A stretch of 10,865 nucleotides of DNA from contig FTLJ01001408.1 in assembly GCA_900155495.1 (NCBI GenBank), forward strand, positions 1-10,865. The letters run 5' to 3'. The translations under genes and the position numbers were made by a program. The notes under the pieces were generated by a model, which was given only the letters and a program-made list of their open reading frames with translations, searched no databases and was not told the DNA's origin. Within the stretch, counting starts at the first letter, position 1. Every line of letters begins with the position of its first letter. Positions 1 to 9,531 of the stretch are shown piece after piece. The DNA is from Porogramme epimiltina (taxonomy: Eukaryota; Basidiomycota; Agaricomycetes; Polyporales; Polyporaceae).

Positions 1-15
1 GACATTGGCGGTGAA

Positions 16-61
16 GGGGCGGGAGCGGGGTAGGACGGGGGGGAGACCGGGGGCGGGGGGG
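16..61 (+). repeat. G-run cluster with quadruplex potential
   Basis: Six runs of three or more G (16-19, 21-23, 27-30, 37-43, 49-53, 55-61) separated by short loops, which fits the standard intramolecular G-quadruplex pattern. It lies at the left edge of the window and is followed by a 24-base polypurine tract at 119-142. Confidence 0.6.
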
Positions 62-249
62 AACCCTAGACTACGCTAGTAGGTCTGCGTGTGTGGCGCG
101 GACGAGGGCGAGGGCAGCGGAGGGGAAGAAGAGGAGGAAGGATGAACGTCGGCGGCAGCCGCCAAAGTCTTAAATATCTGCACCCTTCCCACCCCGCCAG
201 ATCAAGTGCCAAACACGAGCATACAGGAAGCCGGGCTCTGGCGTCCTCT

Positions 250-274
250 GATTCGCCCTTGATCTGGGCGAATC
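250..274. repeat. Stem-loop with 9-base perfect arms
   Basis: GATTCGCCC (250-258) and GGGCGAATC (266-274) enclose the 7-base loop TTGATCT. A run of six T follows at 286-291. In RNA this would form a stable hairpin followed by a U-run, but roughly one such hairpin is expected by chance in a sequence of this length, so function is not implied. Confidence 0.5.
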
Positions 275-984
275 CTTCCCCGCGATTTTTTCGCCCGCCT
301 CGGCCGCGCCCTCCGACTCGGCACGTCCTCCACTCGACGCCCTCGAGGCTGGCGCCGACGCGGGAGCCCTCTGAGCCCGAGCTCTGCGCCTGCTCGCAGC
401 TCGCACGCCTTCCCGGTCCCCCCGAGCCCACCCCGGCCTCTCGCCGCAGACGCACACGCCCCCGCCATCGGGTCGACGCGGGTCGATAACGTCCCCCCTC
501 CGTCGTCGGCCGCGACACCCACGACGGCCGTGGCAGCGTCGGACGCACGGACGATCAAGCTCGAGCACGCTGCACAGTACACACTGCACTGTCGTGCTGC
601 ACATGTCTACCAGCCTCCGCGCTTGCGTCGCGCCCTCCTCAGCCCCCGCTGTCAGCCCCCCGCCCCCATCGCGCGTTCCTGAGCGGCGCGAGCCACCGGT
701 GCCCACCGTCCCGCACGCCCGGCGGCATGCACGATATCTACTCAGACGTGCCCCCGATAGACGTGCCCGTCGCCGTCACCGTCGCCGTCGCCGCACGCCC
801 CCGCCCAGCTTGGCGGTTGCTACCTCGCAGCACATCGGATCCGCCCGCACCCAGCATCAGCTTCTCCCTCCCCCGCGCCCGTCACCCGCGACGCGGGGCT
901 CGGGAGTCGTGTGCGCGCCCCGGACGCACGCCCGCTCTCGCTCGCGCGCCAGCGGGCCAGCGCCGTCCCACACGCCCCCCGCGC

Positions 985-1015
985 GCGATTGGCCGCCCCG
1001 CCGCGGGCCAATCGC
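985..1015. promoter_or_regulatory. Mirrored CCAAT pair around a GC box
   Basis: Perfect 10-base inverted arms, GCGATTGGCC (985-994) and GGCCAATCGC (1006-1015), flank an 11-base C/G-only spacer. Each arm carries a CCAAT core (ATTGG 988-992, CCAAT 1008-1012), the known site of the fungal HAP/NF-Y complex, and the spacer resembles a GC box. Position and pairing suggest a bidirectional promoter element, but no gene that it would serve can be identified. About 0.2 such arm pairs would be expected by chance in uniform random sequence of this length, and more given the base bias. Confidence 0.35.
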
Positions 1016-1484
1016 CGCCCCCGTCCCCTAGCATCAGGAGCTGATGCGCGCAGCGTCGCGCGAATGATGTATCAGCCCGCTATCTGCGAAGGACACCCGT
1101 CCCACAGAGCCCGCCTGCTTCCCCCTCGACGCGCTGAGTTGGAGCAGCGAGCGGATGCGGACGTCGACCCTGCGTCGGCGTGAGCGGAACGGGGACAGCC
1201 TCCGCGAGATCGTGGATGGCGGGTGCCCGATAGATGGCGCCCCAGAGCTCCACATCCCGATAGTACTTACGCACTCCACACACTTCTCAAGTGTTCGTTC
1301 GTGTTGGCTTCGCCGCTGTCGAGTTCACGAACCTTGCTTTTGCGCCTCCTCCCACGTCTTGTGCACATTCGCGGCGGGGCTGCGCGGCGATGGGGGGCGC
1401 GGGTTTATGCGGCTCCCTCGGCTTGCGGCGCAGGCATGGCCCACATCGGTAATTATGCGGCGACACGCAGAATTTCTGACCGGG

Positions 1485-1493
1485 TATATATAA
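1485..1493 (+). promoter_or_regulatory. TATATATAA element
   Basis: TATATATAA in a GC-rich setting; the trailing AA favours plus-strand use. A transcript would start near 1515-1525 and first meet ATG at 1572, which opens only a 13-codon frame ending at TAG 1611-1613. No convincing coding exon follows, so if this is a promoter its product is non-coding, spliced or unrecognised. Confidence 0.28.
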
Positions 1494-2205
1494 CCACGCT
1501 TCTAGATTGCCACCGCCGTGTCGCCCCGCGCACCGTGCGCCCCCGCCGTCGGTGGCACGTCCAGCATTCTTATGAGCACACACATCACAAGAACATTCAG
1601 ACTTGTTCGGTAGCAGCTAGCACCATCGAGATACCCTGCACAGGATGCGACGGTTGCGATCTCGTGGGGTGGGTGCGGCGGACAGATCGAAATCCAGCTT
1701 CTCTCCACAATCACTGGCCGCCTGATTGCGCACTAAGTCCGGCGCCCCGCATTAACCATACTCACCTCCCGCCGATACCCCCACCTCCTTGACCCTTCGA
1801 ACGAACGCGCCCACGCCGAGCTATCCGTATGCAGACCACCGCAGGCCACACGCACGACGCGCCCCCGCACCTCATGTCCCCCTCTCGCCCCACGCAGCCC
1901 CCCGAGCCTCCCGCGTCGGATAAGCATATGCCTGCCACGCGCGAATTTGACCGGCCGGTCGCGCAATCGCGCCTCCCGTCGCCCGACGCCGTGGCGCGTC
2001 GAGATCTATACTCCCGCGCGGCCCTGGCGCCCTGGCGAGATCTGCGCTCTGCCAGCGTACGTGCCATCACCGTCCGCCCCCTCCAAGCTTGCAAGCAGCC
2101 CGCACGCGGTGTAAAAATAACGCTGGGGGCTCGTACGACATACGGCGGCGGGCAGCGGCGCGCGCTCGCACTCAGCGCGGGGCACGAGGCGCGTGCGTGC
2201 GGCGT

Positions 2206-2373
2206 GGACGGCTCGGAAGGCGAGGGGAGGGCAGGGGGCGTGGCCCCGGGCTCCCAAGCCGCGGAGAGCCTCTCGGCGAGCGCGGATTTCTCGATCGGCT
2301 TGAGGGGAGGCGGCTTGTCCGCCTCTTCGAACGCGGTCGAATACCCGTTCGAACAGGGCGAAATGCTTGGCTC
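2206..2373 (-). other. Protein-like island, possibly an ABCC transporter exon or remnant
   Basis: On the minus strand, 56 codons read with a composition unlike the rest of the window: many Glu, Ser, Pro and Ala, three Lys and only one Arg, whereas chance frames here are Arg-rich. Key stretches are SISPCSNGYSTAFEEAD, then KPPPLKPIEKSALAERL and SAAWEP. The order ISP-x(3)-GY-x(2)-[AP]-[FL]-E-x(2)-D, then a small-residue linker, then a helix ending in W, resembles the segment before the first transmembrane domain of fungal YOR1/MRP-type ABCC transporters. That is pattern recall, not an alignment. No membrane helices, Walker motifs or clear splice sites are visible around it, so if homologous it is an isolated exon or a decayed fragment. 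The surrounding frame is open from ATG 2928 to 1762, but the rest of it looks like chance. Confidence 0.22.
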
Positions 2374-2633
2374 CGCTCGAGCCCCCGCGCTTCCCTGCGC
2401 GTAGAGGCGCGAATCTAGGATGCGGGTGCTTCTGTGGCGGGATACCACGTCGCCAGGTGCGCATAGTACAAGTAGCAGGGCAGATTGTCGTCGTCGGGGC
2501 GCGTCGCGTCGAGCCGCCAGCTGCGGACGAGGGCAATCGGAGAGCAGCCAGCCAGCCAGCCACACGACGAGCAGGCAAACTTGGCCGCGGGCCCTCAAAC
2601 CAGAGGCGCCCGCTCGGCAGGCGCGGCGACGCG

Positions 2634-2656
2634 CCAATCGGCGGGTGCTTGATTGG
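2634..2656. promoter_or_regulatory. Second mirrored CCAAT pair
   Basis: CCAATC at 2634-2639 and GATTGG at 2651-2656 form a 6-base inverted repeat across 11 bases. The two CCAAT cores face the opposite way to those at 985-1015. It lies upstream, in the minus-strand sense, of the protein-like island at 2206-2373, at a distance that would suit a promoter of a minus-strand gene. Short arms make chance a serious alternative. Confidence 0.25.
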
Positions 2657-3085
2657 TCGCGCGGGCGCCTGGGGCTGGGGAGGGGTTCAGGCTGGCCCGG
2701 CGATGGCTGCCCAAAGGGGCAGGCGGGGGGGAGCCCGGCGCCGGGCCGAGCGCGCGCTCTTACGCGGGCAGGGCAAAAAACGCCAGAGGGCCAATTGATC
2801 GAAGGTAGGGGGGGGGCTTTGCAGCCGATTGCGAGGCCGTCGCCGTCGCCGGCGGGACGGGCAAAGTTGGCACGGACGTGCTGGAGTCTGGACGGCGGGC
2901 GATGGGGGAGAGAGGGGAATGAGGTCATCACGCACGCTAGCGGGTGATGGGGGGTGGGGGCCACCTTTGCGGTGCGCGAAGCCAGATCTGATTTCGCGAG
3001 ATGTGACCCCGAGATCTCGTGTCAACGCGCGTCGGGCGCAGGGTCGCGTACCCGGCGCGCGCCTAGGGCCGGTATCTGCTCGACA

Positions 3086-3295
3086 TGGATATCCGTATAC
3101 ATACTTAGCGAGCCTTCTGACGGCTGACCGCAACGCTGCCGCGTCGACGATGTCGAGTTGTGCGGTCTCCAGGCCTGCGGCGGATCTGGTGCGCGCAATA
3201 ATACTGGGCTGTCCGTGGAGTCCTGAGGGCTTGGCTGCCGCCTTGCTTTCCTCGCCAGCCACACTTGCGCCTTCTCCATCATCATCTCCGAGTTC
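3086..3295 (-). other. Second protein-like island, unrecognised
   Basis: Minus-strand frame with an acidic start (ELGDDDGEGASVAGEESK) and a helix-like end (LDIVDAAALRSAVRRLAK followed by YVYGY). Charge balance and the low Arg fraction in the middle differ from the chance frames nearby. In-frame ATG is available at 3331, eight codons after the TTG that opens the long frame. Codon third positions are less G/C-rich than in the right-hand gene, which argues against a live gene of the same genome. No family is recognised; a decayed exon or coincidence are both possible. Confidence 0.14.
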
Positions 3296-4696
3296 GACGC
3301 ACGCTCTCCGCACGCTCCACCGCACGACCATCGAAGTTGTCCACGGTTCACTCAAGCTCGCGCTAGACTAACTTCGTACCAACTTTCCCCCAAATCAGCA
3401 AGTAACGGAACAACCCCACATCACACCTCGCTCACCCAAGGTGCGCCTTTAGAATCCTAGGAATACCCAAGTACCCGGCCACACCGGGGGCAGCGTGTCC
3501 ATTTCCGCTGAACATAACCCGCATACACAGCTCTGATTGACACCCCGCGTCCCTGCACACCCCGCACAAGCGACAAGCACGCACACGTCCCCCCCCACCC
3601 CAGACCTCCCAGCTCTGCACTGGCAGCAGCGGCGTTAACGCGTTCGAAACCTACCTGCAGCGCGCACGACGCGGGCCGCTCGCGAAACGGCCGCACGTCC
3701 GACGAGCAGATCCGACGCCGCCCCCCTCGTGTCGCGCTACGGCGTGCGCGCATGAGCGACGCCCACCCGCCGGCAGCGGGCCACACCGACGACGCCCCGC
3801 GCGCGCCGCCGGTGACCTCTCTCCAATGCTGGCGACCCGAAATCCGCGAGTTGTGAGTTGCGTAGGTCTCGTCCGCGAGCGCGCGCTCCCCATTCCGAAT
3901 CTACGCCTTCGCACAGACGTGCGCGCGCCTCCCGCGTCTTCGTCTTCGCCCTTTGGTATCTCCCGATCCGTACTCGCTCGCGCCGCTAGGCACCGCGCGA
4001 TTCGGAATGCTCGTCCCAGTGCGGCAGTGCCAGTGCGTCCCTATCCACTTCCTGATGCTGATAAGTAGACAAAGACACCGGGGCGCCCAGGCGAGGCTGT
4101 CGGTCGAGCATGTTCTCTGAGGTTCCTCTGGCACCAATTCGCCCCTCTCCCACTGGCTCGCGCGGACGCTGCTCGCCACGGGTGGTCGTGTGCCCATCTA
4201 CGCGCACCACCGGTGACGGCACGCACGTCCTCGGCAGCGCGAGCCGCGGCACAGCAGACGTATGAGAGGACCATGTGGCCCGTGCGCCTGTACGAGGCCC
4301 CTACACGTTCTGAGGACCCAGGACCCAGGGACGTGCGGGGCTTGCGGGGATGGGTGGGACGCAGTGGCTCGCCCGTCGGACGGCCTCGGGAACGTGGTGC
4401 GGCAGCGCGAGCGCGACCGCTCGAGGAGACGAGACGTTCCTACAACCTACGAGTTCCGGCGCACTGCGCCCTGCTGCAGTCGGCCGAAGGCCCTACGCAG
4501 AGGCATGCGCAGAGGCGCCGGTATGCAGGGGCCTGTGCTCCACCAGTTTTCCGTATCTTGCTCCTAGCTGCACGCACCTCCGACGCAGGTCTGTTCTGGA
4601 CCCTTTTGGAGTTCCGCATCGGACCGGTGTCGGCATAGCACTTAGTACTTTCCTGTTGGAGGCGCGAGGGCTCGAGCAGCCCCGCGCGCGCCTCCC

Positions 4697-4704
4697 TATA
4701 TATA
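4697..4704. promoter_or_regulatory. TATATATA element, orientation ambiguous
   Basis: TATATATA between GC-rich flanks. It is self-complementary, so it could serve either strand. On the plus strand, the first ATG far enough downstream is at 4831, opening a 21-codon frame (begins MAKYTQPPPAFELRAQ, TAA at 4894-4896). On the minus strand, ATG at 4636 opens a 47-codon frame that ends at 4493 (begins MPTPVRCGTPKGSR). Neither product is recognisable. I report the element as a plausible core promoter only. Confidence 0.28.
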
Positions 4705-5146
4705 CACCAAGTATGCACTGCTAGCACAACCTTCGCCCGGCTCCGACGTCGCACGGCGCGTCTGCCCCCACGGCGCGCGCCAGCACAGTGGCCAGCTCCT
4801 CGAGCCTCCCGCAACACCGTCCCGCCGCGAATGGCGAAATATACGCAGCCACCCCCGGCGTTCGAGCTGCGTGCGCAGGGAAGGCAAGCGTCCTAATCAC
4901 GCACGCCGTTCTGGCCGCCTGCGCGGCGAAATGCCAGAGGCCGGCCCCTGCGCCCACGGATGATGTCACCGCCGGTCCTCGAAACCCAGGTGCAGGCGCA
5001 GACACGGGCGTTCGTTACTTGCGGGAATCGTCGCGCGGATCTCGCTGCAGTGTGGCCCCGCGCCATTCGAGGGTAATTTTAGGATCTGCGCGCGCAGCGG
5101 CCGACTGCAGGGGCAAGGGTACCTGCTCGGGAGGGTAAGCAAGTAA

Positions 5147-5179
5147 GGGGGGGGGGGGCANNGGGGGGGCACAGGGGGG
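5147..5179 (+). repeat. Poly-G tracts containing an N ambiguity
   Basis: Twelve G (5147-5158), CA, two undetermined bases (5161-5162), seven G (5163-5169), CACA-type spacer and six G (5174-5179). The Ns sit exactly where homopolymer length is hard to read, so true tract length and any reading frame across it are unreliable. It also fits a quadruplex pattern. Confidence 0.8.
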
Positions 5180-6532
5180 TCGTGTGCCCGGGGGTGCCGC
5201 GTCTCGACCGTTCTGCCCCGTGCACTGTGCGCGGCGCGGCGCGGAAGTTGTTGCTATTACTATTACTTGCAGCATTACTGAGCCGACTTTGCTGAGCGGT
5301 GCCACCCCACCGCTTCCCCATCGGACCCGTTTTGCGCGGGCGAGTGAGGTCTTGGAGGTGTCAGTAAGGACGCTTTGTGATGACCAAGTGCGCGCAGCGG
5401 GTAAGTCGACGACGATAAGAGCAAGAAGGGGGGTCCGGCGGCGCGTCCGCGGGCGCGACGACGTCGGGGGGCACGGTGAGGGTGCTTACGCTACACGCCG
5501 CGTCCGATCGCTGGAGAGCTGCGTCGGCGTGGCTCCGAGGCTGCTCAATTGCAATCGCCCACCAGGCTCGCTGAGTTCGCCGGGGGCGCGATGGCGCGAA
5601 ATTCGCCCGGACGCCATGCCGGTGGCTGAAGCTCGATGCCGGTCGCCCGATTGGGCGCTTCGGGCTGCGAGGTCCTTGGGCCTGAACGCGTCCGGCTCCT
5701 CGATTGCTCGAACCGTGCGCCCCCCTTGGCCCCCCTCCCTCCCTCTCCCTCCGCTACTGCGTCCACGGCGCCGTAAGTGCCCCCCAGCGACCCCCTCCCC
5801 ACCCACGCACGGAGAGGCCCGGCTTGCTGGGTGGTCCTATGGCCTCCAGCGCGGGACGCAGGTACGTACTCCGCCGCGCATAATCCCATGGCCCAGCACG
5901 CGTCCCCCTCAGAAGCAGCGCAGGTTCGCCCGCCAGCCTCCCTATGCGCACCTTCTCTCGTGGCAGGGCTGTCGTATCCGTCCTTCGCCGTCATCCTCAT
6001 CTCCGCCCCCGCACCCCACATGAGCCCCAGCCCCAGCGCGCCGTCGTCCTCCGCCCTGGACGGCTCCCCCCGCAAGTTAGACACAAGCTTTTACAGCCCC
6101 GTCCAAGCCCGCACGCAACGTTAACACGCTTTCAAAGCCAACGGACGCGCAGAGCCCAAACGCGCTCAGGCCCGCTCACTTGGGGGATGCTCGGCGTGCC
6201 TGCGACGATCCCGCCCGCACCTGCTCCTTCTTCGCGTCTTCGCGCTTCTCGTCGATCGCCCAAGACCCGCAACGCGCGAGCAGCGAAGCCCCGCCCGGTC
6301 GCCGCGACTGTATGCCCACCGTGCCCCCGTGCCCGCGCGCACGCCCAAGGGCAAAACATCCGACGCCACGCACGTCGAACAAACGCGCAACCGTGCAAAT
6401 ACGCAAAAGGGCGAGGGAGGGCGGGAGAACCACTGCGTATGGTACGGTGAGTAGCAAGGTAACGTGCTCGCTCCTCGTGCCTCCGTGCCCCGGCGGCCTT
6501 CGCCCGTCCCCCTCCGAGCGGGCGAGCCTCGA

Positions 6533-6555
6533 CCCCAGCCCCAGCCCCCGCCCCC
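6533..6555 (-). repeat. C-rich tract, quadruplex motif on the minus strand
   Basis: Four C-runs (6533-6536, 6539-6542, 6545-6549, 6551-6555) separated by AG, AG and G. The minus strand therefore carries four G-runs with one- or two-base loops, a strong quadruplex pattern; the plus strand is an i-motif candidate. Confidence 0.6.
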
Positions 6556-6680
6556 GCGTCCTGCTCGCTTCCGCCACCCCGCGTCCCGTCCCACAGGGCG
6601 AGCGCGCGGTGACGAGAGCGGCCGCGCACAGCCCGCGGCGGCGGCGGGCAGCTGGGAAGCGGCCGTGTTATTGGCCGGCC

Positions 6681-6700
6681 AGGAAGGAAGGAAGGAAGGG
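6681..6700 (+). repeat. AGGA microsatellite
   Basis: Four and a half copies of the AGGA unit just after a GGCCGGCC palindrome, in non-coding sequence. Likely variable in length between isolates. Confidence 0.7.
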
Positions 6701-6764
6701 GTGTGCGGACGCAGCTGGTAGGCTTGGCGCGTTCTCCTCGCTCCCCTCCCCCGCCTTCGATTCG

Positions 6765-6828
6765 AGTCGCCGGCGACTTCCCAGTCCCCCGGGGCTCGAC
6801 CGTCGACGGTGATGGTCATCGTCGAGCC
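6765..6828. repeat. Cluster of palindromes
   Basis: Three dyad elements in 64 bases: a perfect 14-base palindrome AGTCGCCGGCGACT (6765-6778), a perfect 12-base palindrome ACCGTCGACGGT (6799-6810), and 8-base inverted arms GGCTCGAC (6793-6800) and GTCGAGCC (6821-6828) that enclose most of the latter. Each alone could be chance; the clustering suggests a protein-binding or cruciform-prone site. No gene start is recognised nearby. Confidence 0.4.
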
Positions 6829-7023
6829 TCGGCGGACACACACACGGGCGTAGCGCCGTCTGCCCGCGGCGGGACGGGGCGGGGTGGGGCGTTGCCAGGG
6901 CGCACGCTTAAGTAGGTGGAGCGGCGCGCTTCCGCGGTCCCCGCCTCCAGGCTCCCTTCTTCTCCGCCCTCCGTGAAGTATGACGCATCTTCGAGCTTGG
7001 CTGGGGCGTCGTCGCGGGGCGCT

Positions 7024-7036
7024 CGCGCGCGCGCGC
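7024..7036. repeat. Alternating CG tract
   Basis: Thirteen bases of strictly alternating C and G, a sequence able to adopt Z-DNA. It shows that CpG is not depleted here, so the region bears no visible mark of repeat-induced mutation or long-term cytosine methylation. Confidence 0.6.
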
Positions 7037-7366
7037 TAGGTGCGTAGCTGGGAACGGTGAGCGCAGGGTACGGCAGGTGGGGCTTGCGGGAGGGGTCGGG
7101 TCGTGCGGCGCCGCCGTGAGTAGCCCTCGTTGCTCTTTGCCAGTGTCTCGGGGCCTGTGGGGTGCTGGATACCCTCTGTGCCCGAGCGTATGCAGTACGT
7201 CTTCTTGCGCAGGTTGTCTACATGTCATTGGACGGCGCTACACTATGTTTACTGGCTCATGGCAAAGTGCACCGCAATACATCTTATGCTTGATTTGAGG
7301 TGTCGTTCGTGCGCCGCCGGCCCGTACAGACTGAACGGACGCCTCGAGCCCTTCCCACCGTACGTT

Positions 7367-7384
7367 GCGTCTGTCGCGTCTGTC
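7367..7384 (+). repeat. Two tandem copies of GCGTCTGTC
   Basis: A perfect 9-base unit repeated twice head to tail in non-coding sequence. Nothing else marks its role. Confidence 0.6.
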
Positions 7385-7623
7385 GCCGGCCACTCCATGC
7401 GCATCCAGTGATCCGCGGCCACCCTGTCTCGATGCCTAACCCCTCACCAGCTGCCAAACGCACCCCGCTCCTGCCTCGCGCCGTCGGAGTGCGAAGGTCG
7501 ACGGTTCGCAGCGTCCGACACGCCAGCGACGATTGGACGGTGGCCGCGCACAGGTCTGGGGGGGGGCGCGGGGAAGCCGCCGCCCCTGACTGTTCGCAAC
7601 TGCGTCGCGCGTTCGCAGCGGGC

Positions 7624-7644
7624 GTGTGTCGTGTGTCGTGTGTC
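7624..7644 (+). repeat. Three tandem copies of GTGTGTC
   Basis: A perfect 7-base unit repeated three times in non-coding sequence. A slippage product or small minisatellite; a binding-site array cannot be excluded. Confidence 0.65.
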
Positions 7645-7903
7645 GGCGGCTTCTCTGATGATGTGCGTGCTTCCCGCCCCGGACTCCGGTGCTCTGCTAT
7701 GATACCCGTCTTTGGTGACTTGGGGCGCTACAACGCAGGCCAAGCTTGGTGGGGCGGGTGCGCAGATAGGCGTTGAAACGTTGCCCTTGTACATACATAC
7801 TTCTCTTCTATCTTGCATGTATGCGCACTTGCGCGCATGGCGCACAATGAAAAACATCAATATCAACCTTCGCGAGATTGCGGGCCCACGATCCGGGCGC
7901 GGC

Positions 7904-7922
7904 GGGCGGGCGGGCGGGCGGG
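7904..7922 (+). repeat. Five GGG runs with single-C loops
   Basis: GGG repeated five times with one C between each (7904-7922). Single-base loops make this the tightest quadruplex motif in the window. It may equally be a four-base microsatellite that grew by slippage. Confidence 0.65.
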
Positions 7923-8381
7923 AGGCGCTGCGTCGGAGTTGGCCACGGGCCATTGGTCGGGCAGGACGTCGACAGTGCAGCAACGCCGCCGTCCGTGCAC
8001 ATCAAGATCTACTTAGTCTTGGATAGACGTCGTTCTTGCGACGAAACCTGCCACCCACGGAGGCTGCGTATCTGCTGACGGCGACATGGAGGCCTCCGGA
8101 CGTTTTGTCATACGGCGTGCGGCGTAACCAGGCCCGACGCTTGACGACGCCGTGGCTTCATTGGCCCGGGGTGGGCTCCGTCGCCTCTGATACATATCTG
8201 AGCGTAGCATACACCCAGTCTAATACATCCCAAGGTCGCATAGATGGGCCTAATTTGCGCGGTGATGCCTCATTGAGGGGGTGCGAGCGAGTGCTAAGGT
8301 CAGACTTCTTCTCCTCAAGATACACAAACTGTAATGCATTCAAAACGGTGCCCACGCATGACGACATCGGCGCGCGTCCAA

Positions 8382-8400
8382 GTATGTATGCATGTATGTA
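8382..8400 (+). repeat. GTAT microsatellite with one variant unit
   Basis: GTATGTATGCATGTATGTA: four-base units with one GCAT variant. An inverted counterpart, TACATACATAC, lies at 7790-7800, and GCATGTATG recurs at 7815-7823. Confidence 0.6.
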
Positions 8401-9531
8401 GTTAGGCTACTCTACCTAGTGCGCGCGGGCATCAGGCGTTGAGAACCACGAGACGAGCGACGCCCGTTCTCGAACCCCGAAGCGCGAATCCCGCAGACGG
8501 TCGACCGAGTTCAAGTTCATTTTCCAGAACGCCCCGCTGTGGCCTAGGGACCCGCGCCGAGCCGGCAAGCAACACCTCCCCGCGGTCCGTCGCGCGCGTT
8601 TGTCCCGCCGGAGCGCGACCCCGAGGCTGGGGCCGGCGGGAGGCGGTCTCCATGGCCCCAAGCTGCCCGCCCCCAGCGCCAGTACTTACTTTTAGTAGTA
8701 CCTGGAGGCTGGGGCGATCGCGCTGCGCCGCCGCCCGCGCGCGTGCCTGTGGCGCAGAGCGCAAAGCGGAGAGGGGAAAGGTGGGTGAGCTCTACCGGTC
8801 GGGGACGGGTGCGGCTGCGCGCACGCCCCAGCGCGAGAGTTCGAAACCCCACAGGTGGGTGGGTTTGTGGGGCGCACAGGAGAGGACACACAGAAGTTTT
8901 TTTTCGTTCGTTTGGCTGGTCTCGGGGAGCTTGGGGGCGGGGCGGGGCGAAAAGCTTAAGGTCGATGGCGTCCCTGTGTCGCTCGACGACGACAGTGAGG
9001 GGCCGCGGGGGCGCCCCTGATCAAAATGCTATATGGTAAAATAATGAACTGGGATTATGGATACCGTCGGGTGGCACGCACGACGACGACGCCCGGAGTC
9101 CGAGCTGATCGTGCCGCCGAGGGCTGCTTCATACGCTTAGAAGCGGGGCGTCGTCGCGTCGATGGCCCTGGTGCGTACATATAGAAGACGAAGGGGCAAC
9201 AGTGCGCGGTTCTGGAACGCGCACCCGCGCGCGAACCCAGGCGGTCGCTCTCGCGCGCGTCCAGAAGCCGCCCTAGCGCGTCCATCAGGAGGCAGGCAGG
9301 AAGCGTCGGACGCGGGGGCTTTTCGCACACCCAGAGGGGCCGTGGCTTTACATTTCTGAGTCCGGGAGCGCGCGGCGTGCGGACGACCGTCGGGCGGGAT
9401 GGGATGGGCCTTGTTCCCAATGCGAGCAGATCCGGCCTCTTCAGGCTCAGCGGTGTCGATGGATCAAGCACATTCGCGCAGGCGCACTCCGCCCGTTCCT
9501 GCCCCGTCAAACAGTAGTGCTATTATTTAAA

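Larger units (their letters stand above)
1..1484. other. No gene recognised: GC-rich left segment
   Basis: Contains the G-runs at the edge, the polypurine tract 119-142, TTAAATAT at 170-177, the 250-274 stem-loop, C-rich plus-strand sequence from about 300 to 960 with a GTCGCC-type repeat near 768-793, and the mirrored CCAAT pair. The open frames on both strands are Arg-rich and mutually overlapping. The C-rich stretch ending in CCAAT sites looks like promoter DNA. A spliced gene with short exons cannot be ruled out by eye. Confidence 0.5.
1494..4696. other. No complete gene recognised; holds two minus-strand islands
   Basis: Apart from the two protein-like islands and the second CCAAT pair, I see a G9 run at 2808-2816, several other G-runs around 2940-2960, an 11-base inverted repeat with distant arms (CATTCCGAATC 3891-3901, GATTCGGAATG 3999-4009), and a GGACCCA doublet at 4314-4327. 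Such spaced arms are expected by chance at this rate. No transposase, reverse transcriptase or terminal repeat is visible. Confidence 0.45.
4705..7903. other. No gene recognised: central non-coding segment
   Basis: Several sequences match fungal 5' splice sites (GTAAGT just after 5400 and near 5773, GTGAGT near 6447), but none pairs with a convincing branch site and acceptor at the usual 50-80 base spacing, and no flanking frame looks like a protein. A pyrimidine-rich stretch at about 6930-6973 ends just before ATG 6980, whose frame closes after 19 codons. The segment is otherwise simple repeats, G-runs and CpG-rich DNA. Confidence 0.45.

Noticed and set aside
61..70. Telomere-like GAACCCTAGA
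   Set aside because: Only one partial unit; telomeric DNA would be a long tandem array.
1262..1275. ACTTAC sequence resembling the 5' end of U1 snRNA
   Set aside because: The following bases do not match U1 and no snRNA structure or Sm site follows. The same applies to the ACTTAC near 8690.
1762..2928. A 388-codon ATG frame on the minus strand as a complete gene
   Set aside because: Except for the short island at 2206-2373 it is Arg/Pro/Ala-rich like the chance frames around it, and several other frames are open over the same span.
5184..6023. A 279-codon plus-strand frame as a gene
   Set aside because: It opens at GTG, not ATG, begins beside the N ambiguity, and shows no domain, no charge balance and no consistent codon pattern.
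8836..8856. tRNA T-arm look-alike (AGTTCGAAACCCC)
   Set aside because: No five-base T stem, no A-box at the right distance and no acceptor stem. A similar GTTCAAGCC at about 9797 fails in the same way.
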